Shown: positions 34,453 through 43,740 of the stretch, piece after piece
Numbering within the stretch: position 1 is the first letter of the stretch
Layout of the letters: every line of letters starts with the position of its first letter
Assembly (NCBI GenBank): GCA_963698395.1
Contig: CAVOQQ010000003.1
Span: 434,001-498,000, forward strand
DNA from: JBBQUN01 sp963698395
GTDB lineage: Bacteria; Actinomycetota; Acidimicrobiia; Acidimicrobiales; SZUA-35
Direction: 5' to 3'
Length of the DNA stretch: 64,000 bases
The notes under the pieces: generated by a model
What the model saw: only the letters and a program-made list of their open reading frames with translations
Told to the model about the DNA's origin: nothing
Database searches by the model: none
Position numbers and translations under genes: made by a program

Positions 34453-35355
34453 ATGGCCGCTCCGTCGAACCCTGTCGAGCAAACGATCTCGATGCTTCGC
34501 GTCGGGGGCGCTGCGGTCCTTCGTCGGGCGATTGCCGGCAACGAGACGCTCGACCCCGGCGAGCTGGCCACCGATGACGATCCGGGCTGGTTTGGTCCCG
34601 ACAGTGCCGTCTGGCAGGTTCATTCGAGTTCGTCCATGCTGATCGGGGGCCTCCGTGCGCTCCTCCTCCAGACACTGCATCCGCTGGCCATGGCCGGAGT
34701 GGCCGAGCATTCCGATTACAAACAAGACCCTTGGGGTCGGCTCCATCGCACCGGCCGGTTCGTCGGCGCCACCACCTATGGCAACACCGAAACCGCGGAG
34801 ACGGCGGTCGAGATGGTGCGTCGGGTCCACCAACGGGTGAAGGGCTTCGCCCCCGACGGACGCCCCTACTCGGCCAACGATCCTCATCTCCAGCTGTGGG
34901 TCCACATCACCGAGGTCGACTCGTTCCTCGTTTCCTACCGGCGCTACGGCGACCAGACGATGCCACGAGAGCGTCGTGACGCGTATGTGGCCGAGATGGC
35001 CATCGTGGCCGAACGTCTCGGCTCCGAACGTGCGCCGCGGTCCGAAGCCGAACTGGCCGCTTGCCTCGACGACTTCCGGCGGGAGTGCCGCGGCAGCCGA
35101 CAGAGCCGCGAAGCCACCCGGTTCCTGTTGAACCCACCGGTCAGTCTGCTCGCACGACCTGCCTACGGCTTGATCACGGCGGCAGCAATCGGGCTGCTCC
35201 CCTCGTGGGCTCGACGCCAGCTCCTGCTCCCTGCGGTGCCGTTGGTCGATCCCTTGGCGGTGCAACCGGCGGCCAAGCTGCTGATGGCGACGATCGGCTG
35301 GTTGATGGACTCCGGCGAACCCGGCGGCATACCCTCCCAACGTGCAGATCGATGA
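34453..35355 (+). CDS. DUF2236 / MpaB-like oxygenase family protein
   Basis: 300 aa. Typical family segments are QTLHPLAMAGVAEHSDYKQDPWGRLHRT, FVGATTYG and LQLWVHITEVDSFLVSYRRYG. The family includes latex-clearing protein and bacterial MpaB-type haem oxygenases; conserved His in the LHPLAMAGV and HITEVDS segments could bind haem. The substrate is unknown. TAGCGT at 34441-34446, six bases before the ATG, predicts a leaderless message. The MazG gene starts inside its last 14 nt. Confidence 0.85.
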   Translation: MAAPSNPVEQTISMLRVGGAAVLRRAIAGNETLDPGELATDDDPGWFGPDSAVWQVHSSSSMLIGGLRALLLQTLHPLAMAGVAEHSDYKQDPWGRLHRTGRFVGATTYGNTETAETAVEMVRRVHQRVKGFAPDGRPYSANDPHLQLWVHITEVDSFLVSYRRYGDQTMPRERRDAYVAEMAIVAERLGSERAPRSEAELAACLDDFRRECRGSRQSREATRFLLNPPVSLLARPAYGLITAAAIGLLPSWARRQLLLPAVPLVDPLAVQPAAKLLMATIGWLMDSGEPGGIPSQRADR

Positions 35356-35593
35356 GTTTCAGGAACTGATAGACCGCCTCTACGGCGCGGCCGATCGCGA
35401 GCGAGGGATGCCCTCGACCGTGGCGTGGCTGTGCGAGGAAGTCGGTGAGCTGGCCCAAGCCGTCAGGAAAGGCACCGCCGAGCAGCAACTCCATGAACTC
35501 GGTGACGTGCTCGCCTGGCTGTCGTCGCTGGCCAATCAGCTGGGCCTCAGCCTCGAGGAGGCGGCCAACCGGTACGTCACCGATCCGCCCTGA
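35342..35593 (+). CDS. MazG-like nucleotide pyrophosphohydrolase
   Basis: 83 aa, a single MazG-like domain. CEEVGELAQAVRKG gives the ExxE metal motif and HELGDVLAWL the second ExxD. It would hydrolyse a (d)NTP to the monophosphate, or clear a damaged nucleotide. GTG 35342 overlaps the DUF2236 gene by 14 nt. At this length it is close to a typical dimeric MazG-like protein. Confidence 0.88.
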   Translation: MQIDEFQELIDRLYGAADRERGMPSTVAWLCEEVGELAQAVRKGTAEQQLHELGDVLAWLSSLANQLGLSLEEAANRYVTDPP

Positions 35594-35643
35594 CCCACCG
35601 ACCAGGCGGGCCGGTCCTCCGACGAGGCCAGCCGAGCGATGGT

Positions 35644-36744
35644 TCAGCCGAGCGTGTCTGGATGATGATCGGCGTGATGGCGCGCGACGTTGTCGGGATA
35701 GCTCCGGCAGTAGTAGTTCCACAGCTGCTGCCCGTAGACACCGGCACCCACATCGCTTCCGATGCCGTCGACACCGGCGTCGAGCTCGTTCTTGCGAGCC
35801 ATGAAACCGGCGGAGGCGTGCCACGGGCTTGCCGCGACGGCGTCGCCGAAGGACGAGTCGAGTGGCAGCGGGTCGAGCCTGGTGGTGAGGTCGGGACCGT
35901 GGAACCAGGCCGACGAGAACCGCTCGTCGCCGGCGATCACGCGGTGGGTCGTTGCCACGAAGTAGTTGCCCGTCATTTCCTGCAACATCTCACCGATGTT
36001 GACGACGAGGGCTCCCGGCGTCGGGGCGACGTCGATCCACTGTCCGTCGGAATTCTGCACCTGGAGTCCGCTGACCTCGTGCTGCATCAGCAGCGTGAGG
36101 AATCCGGCGTCGTGATGCGGGTTGACGCCGGCGCCGCCGGCGGGCGTCGGCGGGTAGTGGATCAGCTTCACCAGGGAATGGGGATGCGGGCCGAAGATCT
36201 CGCGTAGGCGAGTCGGCTCGAACCCCAAGCCGATCGAGAAGACCTCGAGGAGTTCGTCGGCGAGTGCACACATTCGGGTGAAGAACTCGTCCATATGCGC
36301 GCGGAACCCCGGAAGGAGCGCTTCGGCCGGCCACTGGTTGGGGCCGTCGAGACGGAGATACGGCGGCTCGAGCCGGAGGCCCCGCACGGGGTTCTCCGAC
36401 GACAGATCGAGCTGTTCCCGCAGGTCGGGTCGGCCGCCTGTGAGTTCGGCGCCGACGGGCTCGAATCCTCGGAAGTGGGGCGAGTTGCGCTTGTCGATGC
36501 TGAGACGATCCGACTCGGGCAGAGCGAAGAAACGGGCACGTTGGCGGGCATGTTCATCGAGAAAGGCGTGCTCGATCCCGTGCTCGGTCAGTTGGAAGAA
36601 CCCGACGTCGTGACACTCCCGGCAGATCTCGTCGGCGATCGCCTGGCGTTGCCGATCGTCGGTGGCCGCACGCCACCGCCCGAAATCGATCGCAGGAATG
36701 ACGGTGAACGGGTGTTGAGCAGAGGTGATGGCTGATTCGGACAT
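35644..36744 (-). CDS. 2-oxoglutarate/Fe(II) dioxygenase of the isopenicillin-N-synthase family
   Basis: 366 aa. DIOX_N (IPAIDFGRWR; CRECHDVGFFQLTEHGI) and the 2OG-FeII core (NPHHDAGFLTLLMQ for His-x-Asp; ATTHRVI for the distal His, with Arg binding 2-oxoglutarate) are intact. It should be an iron-dependent hydroxylase or desaturase with an unknown substrate. It starts 23 nt after the stop codon of asd, so it may be the last gene of the lysC-asd unit, although no link to lysine synthesis is known. Confidence 0.88.
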   Translation of the reverse strand: MSESAITSAQHPFTVIPAIDFGRWRAATDDRQRQAIADEICRECHDVGFFQLTEHGIEHAFLDEHARQRARFFALPESDRLSIDKRNSPHFRGFEPVGAELTGGRPDLREQLDLSSENPVRGLRLEPPYLRLDGPNQWPAEALLPGFRAHMDEFFTRMCALADELLEVFSIGLGFEPTRLREIFGPHPHSLVKLIHYPPTPAGGAGVNPHHDAGFLTLLMQHEVSGLQVQNSDGQWIDVAPTPGALVVNIGEMLQEMTGNYFVATTHRVIAGDERFSSAWFHGPDLTTRLDPLPLDSSFGDAVAASPWHASAGFMARKNELDAGVDGIGSDVGAGVYGQQLWNYYCRSYPDNVARHHADHHPDTLG

Positions 36745-36767
36745 GGCGTGCACACCGACAGCGTGGA

Positions 36768-37787
36768 TCAGCCTTCCTTGGCGATCAATTCGGCGATCTC
36801 GACGGTGTTGAGTGCGGCACCCTTGCGAAGGTTGTCGCCCGAGACGAACAGCGCCAAGCCGTTGGGAACGGTCTCGTCTCGCCGCACGCGACCCACGATC
36901 GACGGGTCGGTTCCCGCCGCCTTCAGCGGCGTCGGCACGTCGTCGACCACCACGCCGGGAGCAGCAGCGAGCAGCTCGAGCGCTCGCTCGACCGACAGGG
37001 GGTTTGCGAAACGAGCGTTGATCGACAACGAATGCCCGGTGAACACGGGCACTCGGACGCACGTGCCCGACACGGCCAGAGCGGGGATGTGCAGGATCTT
37101 GCGGGACTCATCTCGCAGTTTCTGTTCCTCGTTGGTCTCGAACGAACCGTCGTCGACCATGGCACCGGCGAACGGCACCACGTTGTAGGCGATGGGCTCG
37201 ACGAACGCCGACGGGGCGCCGACATCGATCGAGGAGCCGTCGTGGGTCAGCTGGCGAGCGTCGCCGGCCTTCGCGATCTGACCGGCGAGTTCCTCGACGC
37301 CGGCGAGCCCGGCACCCGAGGTTGCCTGATACGACGCAACGACGAGCGCTTCGAGTTGGGCTTCGTCGTGCAGTGGCTGCAGCACCGGCATGGCCGCCAT
37401 GGTGGTGCAGTTGGGGTTCGCGATGATGCCCTTCGGTCGGTTGCGCGTGTCGGCATCGTTGACGCCGACGACGACGAGCGGGACGTCGGGATCCATCCGC
37501 CATGCCGAGGAGTTGTCGACGACGACGGCGCCGGCCGCGGCGACCTTCGGTGCCAGCGCCAGGGAGGTGGCGCCCCCGGCGGAGAAGAGGACGATGTCGA
37601 GACCGGTGTAGTCGGCGGTCGCAGCGTCTTCGATGGTGATCGGTGCGCTCTTCCAGTCGATCGTCTTTCCCGCCGAGCGGGCCGAGGCGAAGAGGCGAAG
37701 CTCATCGACGGGGAAGTTTCGCTCCTCGAGAATGGAGAGCATGACGCTCCCGACCTGACCGGTGGCTCCAACGATTCCTACGCGCAT
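36768..37787 (-). CDS. asd: Aspartate-semialdehyde dehydrogenase
   Basis: 339 aa. VGIVGATGQVGSVML is the NADP fold; NPNCTTM carries the catalytic Cys; SYQATSGAGLAGVEEL and GRVRRDETVPNG are typical, with VFTGHS for the catalytic His. It reduces aspartyl phosphate to aspartate semialdehyde for lysine, threonine, methionine and diaminopimelate. ATG 37787 is fixed by TAGGCT six bases upstream (37794-37799), so it has its own leaderless promoter despite following lysC by 156 nt. Confidence 0.96.
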   Translation of the reverse strand: MRVGIVGATGQVGSVMLSILEERNFPVDELRLFASARSAGKTIDWKSAPITIEDAATADYTGLDIVLFSAGGATSLALAPKVAAAGAVVVDNSSAWRMDPDVPLVVVGVNDADTRNRPKGIIANPNCTTMAAMPVLQPLHDEAQLEALVVASYQATSGAGLAGVEELAGQIAKAGDARQLTHDGSSIDVGAPSAFVEPIAYNVVPFAGAMVDDGSFETNEEQKLRDESRKILHIPALAVSGTCVRVPVFTGHSLSINARFANPLSVERALELLAAAPGVVVDDVPTPLKAAGTDPSIVGRVRRDETVPNGLALFVSGDNLRKGAALNTVEIAELIAKEG

Positions 37788-37874
37788 GGTCACAGCCTAA
37801 AGCGGTTGCCCGATTCCGGCTCCAGGTTTTCGCCGCCGAGCACCGACCCGAGGCCCCGAGCGACGACGGTCTTC

Positions 37875-37920
37875 GTTCTCGAGACCCTTGACGCCCGTTC
37901 CGTCGCTCGCTCTCGAGAAC
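37875..37920. repeat. Inverted repeat in the lysC-asd gap
   Basis: GTTCTCGAG (37875-37883) and CTCGAGAAC (37912-37920) are exact complements separated by 28 nt. It could end the lysC message or bind a regulator. Function is unknown. Confidence 0.4.
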
Positions 37921-37943
37921 CGCGTGAGACGGTGCAGTGGGTC

Positions 37944-39164
37944 TCAGCTTGCGTCGAGGCCGAAGGCGGTGTGGAGGAGCGCCACGGCATCTTCGGCCCG
38001 ATCGGCACCGATCACGCAGCTGACCCGGATGGCCGAGGTCGAGATCATCTCGATGTTGATGCCGTTGTCGGCGAGGGTCTCGAACATCGTGGCGGCGACC
38101 CCGGGGTTGGATTTCATGCCGGCACCGATGACCGAGACGCGCCCGATCGACTGATCAGTGGTGACCGTTTCGGCGCCGAGATCGGCGATGACGCCGCCCT
38201 CGAGCAGGGCGACGACTCGCTCGTGGTCCTCGGTGGGGACCGTGAACGAGATGTCGGTTCGACCTTGATCGGAGACGTTCTGGACGATCATGTCGACGTT
38301 GACGTTGGCGTCGGCCATGGCCCGAAAGAGCCGGGCCGAGATCCCGGGTTCGTCGGGGACTTCGGTGACCGTGACCTTCGATTCGGAGAGATCGTGGGTG
38401 ACGGCTCTGATGATGGGCTGTTCCATGCCGGGTTCCTCTTCGATGACGAGGGTGCCCGGCTCCCAGGTGAAGGCCGAGCGAATGTGGAGTGGGACCTGAT
38501 AATTGTGGGCGACTTCGACCGATCGCATCGCTGGTTTGGGGCAGCCGGTTGCGGTCATCTCGAGCAGCTCGTCGAACGTGATCGTCGACATCTTCTGTGC
38601 CTTGCTGACCACTCGAGGATCGGCGCTGAACACTCCCGACACGTCGGTGTACAGCTCGCACAGATCGGCCTCGAGCACATGGGCCAGCGCCACCGCGGTG
38701 GTGTCGGAACCGCCGCGACCGAGGAACGTGACGTCTTTGCCGGTCGAGACACCCTGCGAACCGGCAACGACCGGCACCACGCCGGCATCCAGCGCCTCAC
38801 GCACCCGGTCGGGGTGGATCTCGAGGATCTTCGCGTTCCGATGGTTGGTGTCGGTGATGAAACCGGCTTGGCTGCCGGTGAACGAGTGCGCTTCGTAGCC
38901 CTGCTCGGTGATGGCCATGCACATGAGCGCGCACGCCTTGCGCTCCCCGGCGGTGATCAGCATGTCCATCTCGCGCCCGGTCGGCTTCTTGGACACCTGC
39001 GACGCCAGATGGAGCAGTTCGTCGGTCTCCTTGCCCATGGCCGAGATCACCAGCACGACCTGATCGCCGCGACGACGACAGCGTGCAACGTGGTCGGCGA
39101 CGATCCGCATACGGTCCGGATCGGCCACCGAGGTTCCACCGAATTTCTGAACGACGAGAGCCAC
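37944..39164 (-). CDS. lysC: Aspartokinase
   Basis: 406 aa. QKFGGTSVAD at the N-terminus, FLGRGGSDTTAVALA and two C-terminal ACT domains (KVTVTEVPDEPGISARLF; SVIGAGMKSNPGVAATMF) are present. It phosphorylates aspartate, the entry step to the aspartate family, with lysine/threonine feedback expected at the ACT domains. GTG 39164 is set by TAGCGT eight bases upstream (39173-39178). A downstream internal start for the beta subunit, as in other actinobacteria, cannot be ruled out. Confidence 0.95.
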   Translation of the reverse strand: MALVVQKFGGTSVADPDRMRIVADHVARCRRRGDQVVLVISAMGKETDELLHLASQVSKKPTGREMDMLITAGERKACALMCMAITEQGYEAHSFTGSQAGFITDTNHRNAKILEIHPDRVREALDAGVVPVVAGSQGVSTGKDVTFLGRGGSDTTAVALAHVLEADLCELYTDVSGVFSADPRVVSKAQKMSTITFDELLEMTATGCPKPAMRSVEVAHNYQVPLHIRSAFTWEPGTLVIEEEPGMEQPIIRAVTHDLSESKVTVTEVPDEPGISARLFRAMADANVNVDMIVQNVSDQGRTDISFTVPTEDHERVVALLEGGVIADLGAETVTTDQSIGRVSVIGAGMKSNPGVAATMFETLADNGINIEMISTSAIRVSCVIGADRAEDAVALLHTAFGLDAS

Positions 39165-39290
39165 GGCGAAGAACGCTAACGCTCCCAGCGGTCGATGAAA
39201 CGTGAATTTCTCCTCAACAGAGCCGACTCGGTTTCCGGAGTGACTCGGGGTGGCGTCGAGTGCAGACCCACCGCCGGTATTCTCCCTGCC

Positions 39291-40160
39291 GTGGGTACCC
39301 AGAAGCGAGAACGCCAGAAAGCCAACCGCCAGAAGAAGCTGGAGGAGCTCCACCGCGTCGAGAAGAAGAACAACGTCAAGAATCGAGCCATCTTCTTCTC
39401 GGCCATCGCCGTGCTCTTCCTCGGCAGCCTGTTCCTGTGGTCGGTCCTCAGCGGTGACGACGAGACCAGCGGACTCGAGACGAGCCAATCGACCGGTCCA
39501 GCAGACGATGCCGTCACCAGCGACGACGCGGGCACCAGCGAAGCGGCGAGCACCAGCGAAACGGCCGAGGCCGGTGGTGACGCTGCCGACGCGATGGAAC
39601 CGATTCCGGCCGACTGCCCACCGGCCGAGGGAGCACCCCAGGCCCTGCAATTCCAGTCGGCACCCGAGATGTGCATCGACGTCACCAAGACCTACACCGC
39701 TCTGGTCAGCACCACGATGGGCGACTTCACGGTCGCGCTCGACGCCGAGCGAGCCCCGCTCACGGTCAACAACTTCGTCTTCCTCGCTCGCTATCACTAT
39801 TACGACGGCGTGGCCTTCCACCGGATCATCCCTGGCTTCGTGATCCAGGGCGGCGATCCCGTCGGTGATCCGCCCGGCATCGGCGGCCCCGGCTACTCCT
39901 TCGACGACGAACTCCCCGAAGAAGGCGCCTACGAGCTCGGCTCGCTGGCCATGGCAAACTCGGGGGCGGACACCAACGGCAGCCAGTTCTTCGTGATCAC
40001 GGGTGATCAGGGCGTCAACCTGCCGGCGCAGTACTCACTGTTCGGCCAGGTGACCGACGGCCTCGATGTTGCGCTCGCCATCCAAGACGTCGAGACCGAC
40101 GCAAACGACGCGCCGGTCGAACCGGTGATCATCGAGTCCATCACCATCACGGAGAGCTGA
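39291..40160 (+). CDS. Membrane-anchored cyclophilin-type peptidyl-prolyl isomerase
   Basis: 289 aa. A lysine-rich N-terminus (QKRERQKANRQKKLEEL) precedes one membrane helix (AIFFSAIAVLFLGSLFLW). A Ser/Thr/Glu-rich spacer follows, then cyclophilin with FHRIIPGFVIQGGDP and NGSQFFVITGD. It should catalyse proline isomerisation in secreted proteins. GTG 39291 is set by TATTCT seven bases upstream. It is followed by aat after 10 nt and the mutase after another 20, forming a likely operon. Confidence 0.92.
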   Translation: MGTQKRERQKANRQKKLEELHRVEKKNNVKNRAIFFSAIAVLFLGSLFLWSVLSGDDETSGLETSQSTGPADDAVTSDDAGTSEAASTSETAEAGGDAADAMEPIPADCPPAEGAPQALQFQSAPEMCIDVTKTYTALVSTTMGDFTVALDAERAPLTVNNFVFLARYHYYDGVAFHRIIPGFVIQGGDPVGDPPGIGGPGYSFDDELPEEGAYELGSLAMANSGADTNGSQFFVITGDQGVNLPAQYSLFGQVTDGLDVALAIQDVETDANDAPVEPVIIESITITES

Positions 40161-40170
40161 CACCGGCGTC

Positions 40171-40869
40171 GTGAGCGACCCACTTGCTCCGACCTGGTGT
40201 TTCCCCGCCATCAGCGACCTGCCCAACGACGACCTGGTGGCCCTCGGGGCTGATCTCTCGCCGCGCACCCTGCTTGCGGCCTACGCCGCCGGGTTCTTCC
40301 CGATGCCGCTCACCCTGCCTCTGTCGGAGGCGCTCCGCGCCAGAAAGCGAACCGAGATCGGCTGGTTCCATCCGCTCGAACGAGGGGTGCTCCTGCCCGG
40401 CCAACTCCATATCAGCCGCTCGCTTCGGCGGTCGCTCCGGCACTTCACCACCACGATCGACCAGGCCTTCGACCAGGTGATTGCGGCGTGCGGTGACCCA
40501 GCGAGGCCTCATGGTTGGATCAGCGGGGAGATCGTCGCGGCCTACACCGAGCTCCATCGGCTTGGGATCGCCCACAGCATCGAGGTCTGGGATCACGAGG
40601 GATTGGCCGGCGGTCTCTATGGCGTGGCCATCAACGGGCTCTTCGCCGGCGAGTCGATGTTTCATCACCGCACCGACGCCTCCAAGGCAGCCATGGCCGC
40701 CTTGGCCGAGATCATCGGCGACGAGCCTGGGCGCCTGATCGACGTCCAGTGGCTGACCGACCATCTCGCCACGATGGGATGCACGAGCATCACGCGAGCG
40801 GACTACGTGGGCCGACTCGATCAGGCCATGCAATTCGATCTACCCGAGGTTTTTCGCTCCCACCGGTGA
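40171..40869 (+). CDS. aat: Leucyl/phenylalanyl-tRNA-protein transferase
   Basis: 232 aa. ALGADLSPRTLLAAYAAGFFPM, IGWFHPLERGVLLPGQLHISRSLRRSLR and GLYGVAINGLFAGESMFHH are the family core. It adds Leu or Phe to N-terminal Arg/Lys of proteins, marking them for ClpAP-type degradation (N-end rule). GTG start; it follows the cyclophilin by 10 nt. A ClpS adaptor is not seen in the window. Confidence 0.95.
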   Translation: MSDPLAPTWCFPAISDLPNDDLVALGADLSPRTLLAAYAAGFFPMPLTLPLSEALRARKRTEIGWFHPLERGVLLPGQLHISRSLRRSLRHFTTTIDQAFDQVIAACGDPARPHGWISGEIVAAYTELHRLGIAHSIEVWDHEGLAGGLYGVAINGLFAGESMFHHRTDASKAAMAALAEIIGDEPGRLIDVQWLTDHLATMGCTSITRADYVGRLDQAMQFDLPEVFRSHR

Positions 40870-40889
40870 TTTCGGGCGACAATGCGGCC

Positions 40890-42863
40890 ATGACTTCCTT
40901 CCGTCGAGACCAGCCTGATCGCCCCTGGATGATGCGGACCTATTCGGGCCACTCAACGGCTCGAGCCTCGAACGAGCTCTACCGAACCAATCTCGCGAAG
41001 GGCCAGACCGGCTTGTCGATCGCCTTCGACCTGCCCACCCAGACCGGCTACGACCCCGATCACATCCTCGCCCGGGGCGAGGTCGGCAAGGTCGGCGTCC
41101 CCGTGGTGCATCGGGGCCACATGTCCACCCTGCTCGACCAGATTCCGGTCGGCGAGATGAACACGTCGATGACCATCAACGCACCGGCGGCCTGGATGCT
41201 CGGCCTCTACATCGACAACGCGACCAGCCACGGTGTCGCCTCGAACCAGCTGCGAGGCACCACGCAGAACGACATCGTCAAGGAATACCTGAGCCGGGGG
41301 ACCTACATCTTCCCTCCCGAGCCGAGCCGCCGCCTGATCGTCGACATGTTCGCGTTCTGCAACGCCAACGTTCCGAAGTGGAACCCCATGAACGTGTGCA
41401 GCTACCACCTGCAGGAGGCGGGGGCGACCCCGGTGCAGGAGATCGCCTACTCGCTGGCCACCGCCATCGGTGTACTCGACGCGGTCCGAGATTCCGGCCA
41501 GATCTCCGACGACGCCTTCAGCTCCACGGTCGCGTCGGTGTCGTTCTTCGTCAACGCCGGGATCCGTTTCGTCGAGGAGACCTGCAAGATGAGGGCCTTC
41601 ACCCAGTTGTGGGATCGAATCACCCTGGAGCGCTATGGCATCACCGATCCCAAGGCTCGGCGGTTCCGCTACGGCGTGCAGGTCAACTCGCTCGGCCTGA
41701 CCGAAGCCCAACCCGAGAACAACGTGCAGCGCATCGTGCTCGAGATGCTCGGCGTCAGCCTGTCGCGAGATGCCCGGGCCCGTTCGATCCAGTTGCCGGC
41801 GTGGAACGAAGCGCTCGGCCTGCCTCGCCCGTGGGACCAGCAATGGGCGCTGCGCATGCAGCAGGTCCTGGCCTTCGAGTCCGACCTCTTGGAGTACGAC
41901 GACATCTTCGCCGGAAGCCACGTCATGGAAGGCCTCACCAACGAGCTGATGGAAGCATCGATGGCCGAACTCGACGAGATCCTCGAGCTTGGCGGCGCCT
42001 TCGAAGCGATCGATGAGTTGAAAGGCCGCCTGGTGCGCTCGCACGCCGAACGGATCCGCCGCATCGAACGAGGCGAGCAGACCATCGTCGGCGTCAACGA
42101 CTTCGTCGAAACGGCGCCTTCGCCCCTCGGTGGCTCCGAGAGCATCCTCACGGTCGACCCCTCGGTGCAGGAAGAAGCCATCGCCGACGTGCAGGAGTGG
42201 CGAGCCAACAGGGACAACGGTGCCGTCGGCGCCGCACTCGCCGAACTCACGACCGCTGCCAAGGGCACCGACAACATCATGGAGGCCACGATCGCGCTGG
42301 CTGCGGCCGGTGGTACCACGGGTGAATGGGCCGACTGCCTCCGTGAGGTCTTCGGTGAATACCGCGCTCCGACGGGTGTTGCCGCCGCCGGTGGCGCCGG
42401 TGGAGGCTCCGACCGACTCCGTGCGACCGCCGACAAGTACCGGAACAACGAGGACGGCCCGATTCGCTTCCTGGTCGCCAAGCCGGGGCTCGATGGTCAT
42501 TCGAACGGGGCGGAACAGATCGCCGTTGCCGCTCGAGACGCCGGTATGGAAGTGATCTACCAGGGCATCCGCCTCACCCCCGAGCAGATCACGGCGGCAG
42601 CCCGAGACGAAGACGTCGACGCCATCGGCCTGTCGATCCTGTCGGGCAGCCATCTCGAACTGGTGCCGACCACGCTGGCGCTGCTGCGAGCAGCGGGCGT
42701 CGAGGCGCCCGTGATCCTGGGGGGCATCATTCCCGAGGCCGACCGAGCCAGCCTGATCGAACAAGGGATCGCTGCGGTGTACACGCCCAAGGACTTCGAC
42801 ATCGGCACGATCATCGCCGAGGTGGCCGAGCTCGCCATGGCGGCCCGATCGCAACGGCTCTGA
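40890..42863 (+). CDS. Single-chain acyl-CoA mutase, MeaA/ethylmalonyl-CoA mutase-like
   Basis: 657 aa. A TIM-barrel catalytic domain (TYSGHSTARASNELYRTNLAKGQTGLSIAFDLPTQ-type start; MNVCSYHLQEAGA) is followed by a C-terminal B12 domain with DGHSNG (DxHxxG base-off motif) in VAKPGLDGHSNGAEQ. It moves a carbonyl-CoA group using adenosylcobalamin; the length and ordering match MeaA/Ecm better than two-subunit methylmalonyl-CoA mutase. Exact substrate (ethylmalonyl-, methylmalonyl- or isobutyryl-CoA) is not decided. The acyl-CoA carboxylase in this window is a plausible metabolic neighbour. Confidence 0.9.
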   Translation: MTSFRRDQPDRPWMMRTYSGHSTARASNELYRTNLAKGQTGLSIAFDLPTQTGYDPDHILARGEVGKVGVPVVHRGHMSTLLDQIPVGEMNTSMTINAPAAWMLGLYIDNATSHGVASNQLRGTTQNDIVKEYLSRGTYIFPPEPSRRLIVDMFAFCNANVPKWNPMNVCSYHLQEAGATPVQEIAYSLATAIGVLDAVRDSGQISDDAFSSTVASVSFFVNAGIRFVEETCKMRAFTQLWDRITLERYGITDPKARRFRYGVQVNSLGLTEAQPENNVQRIVLEMLGVSLSRDARARSIQLPAWNEALGLPRPWDQQWALRMQQVLAFESDLLEYDDIFAGSHVMEGLTNELMEASMAELDEILELGGAFEAIDELKGRLVRSHAERIRRIERGEQTIVGVNDFVETAPSPLGGSESILTVDPSVQEEAIADVQEWRANRDNGAVGAALAELTTAAKGTDNIMEATIALAAAGGTTGEWADCLREVFGEYRAPTGVAAAGGAGGGSDRLRATADKYRNNEDGPIRFLVAKPGLDGHSNGAEQIAVAARDAGMEVIYQGIRLTPEQITAAARDEDVDAIGLSILSGSHLELVPTTLALLRAAGVEAPVILGGIIPEADRASLIEQGIAAVYTPKDFDIGTIIAEVAELAMAARSQRL

Positions 42864-42959
42864 TCGAAGCCATGAGCGCGCGAAGGCCACCGCGCGTGAG
42901 AGAATCGGATACCTGGCCTACTCCTTGAGTTGTCGGCGCTTCAGCCGATGGAGTCTGTG

Positions 42960-43724
42960 ATGAATGCAAGAGAGTCGCTACCCGGATTGATCACTGGTGT
43001 CCTCGGCCTGGCCGCGGGCATCATCGCCACGATCCTCGACGTCCCCATCTTCGGCTCGGTAGCCGGCCTTCTTGCCCTGGCCGCCGGCATTGCGGGCGTC
43101 CGCCTTGCTCAGCGCCTGGAAGAACAGGCTGCCGTCCAACGCCTGGTCGAGGACGAGCTGCGAGCCGTCCGTGCCAACGCGGCGGCGACCGAAGACCGTT
43201 TGATCGCCGAGCTCAACAACGAGGCTTCGCTCGACGGCGAGCCCGATGACGCCGACGCGCTCACCGACCCCTCCACCGGCTTGTTCAGCGAGAGCTTCTT
43301 CACCGTGGCGCTCGACTCTCGCGTCGCTGCTGCTCGCCGTCATCTGCGCCCGGTCGCCATCATCCTGCTCGAGGTCGTCGAAGGCGTTGCCAGCGGCAAC
43401 CAGTCCGATGCCGACGCCGAACTCGTTGCCGAAGCCATCCGAGTCACGCTCCGCGAAGCCGACACCGCATGCCGTCTTCGCAACGGCTACTTCGCCCTGC
43501 TGCTCGAAGACACACCGGAGAACGGCGCCATCTGGACCGTCGAGCGGATCCGCCGACAGCTGCTCGGTGCCCAGCAGGGTCTCACCCTGTGGGCCGGCGT
43601 TGCGTGCTATCCGGCTCATGCCTTCTCGCCGAACGAGATCATGGCCGCGGCCGAGACGGCCCTCGGGGCCGCTCGTGAGTGGCGCCAGGACCGCATCGAA
43701 GTCGCCACTGCGGCCGTCGACTGA
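42960..43724 (+). CDS. Membrane-bound degenerate GGDEF-domain protein
   Basis: 254 aa. Residues 8-48 hold two membrane helices, followed by a coiled coil (LEEQAAVQRLVEDELRAVRAN). The rest follows a GGDEF layout starting DPSTGLFSESFF, but the GGDEF motif is RNGYF (174-178), so diguanylate cyclase activity is unlikely. It may bind GTP or c-di-GMP or be a scaffold. Start ATG 42960 follows GGAG by eight bases; TTG 42930 and ATG 42948 are alternatives. A hairpin overlaps its stop. Confidence 0.75.
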   Translation: MNARESLPGLITGVLGLAAGIIATILDVPIFGSVAGLLALAAGIAGVRLAQRLEEQAAVQRLVEDELRAVRANAAATEDRLIAELNNEASLDGEPDDADALTDPSTGLFSESFFTVALDSRVAAARRHLRPVAIILLEVVEGVASGNQSDADAELVAEAIRVTLREADTACRLRNGYFALLLEDTPENGAIWTVERIRRQLLGAQQGLTLWAGVACYPAHAFSPNEIMAAAETALGAAREWRQDRIEVATAAVD

Positions 43725-43740
43725 CCTGACCGGTCAGTCG
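43718..43740. terminator. Hairpin spanning the stop codons of two convergent genes
   Basis: CGACTGACC (43718-43726) pairs with GGTCAGTCG (43732-43740). The TGA of the degenerate GGDEF gene lies in one arm and the stop of the CoA-transferase gene in the other, with only nine bases between the genes. Confidence 0.65.
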
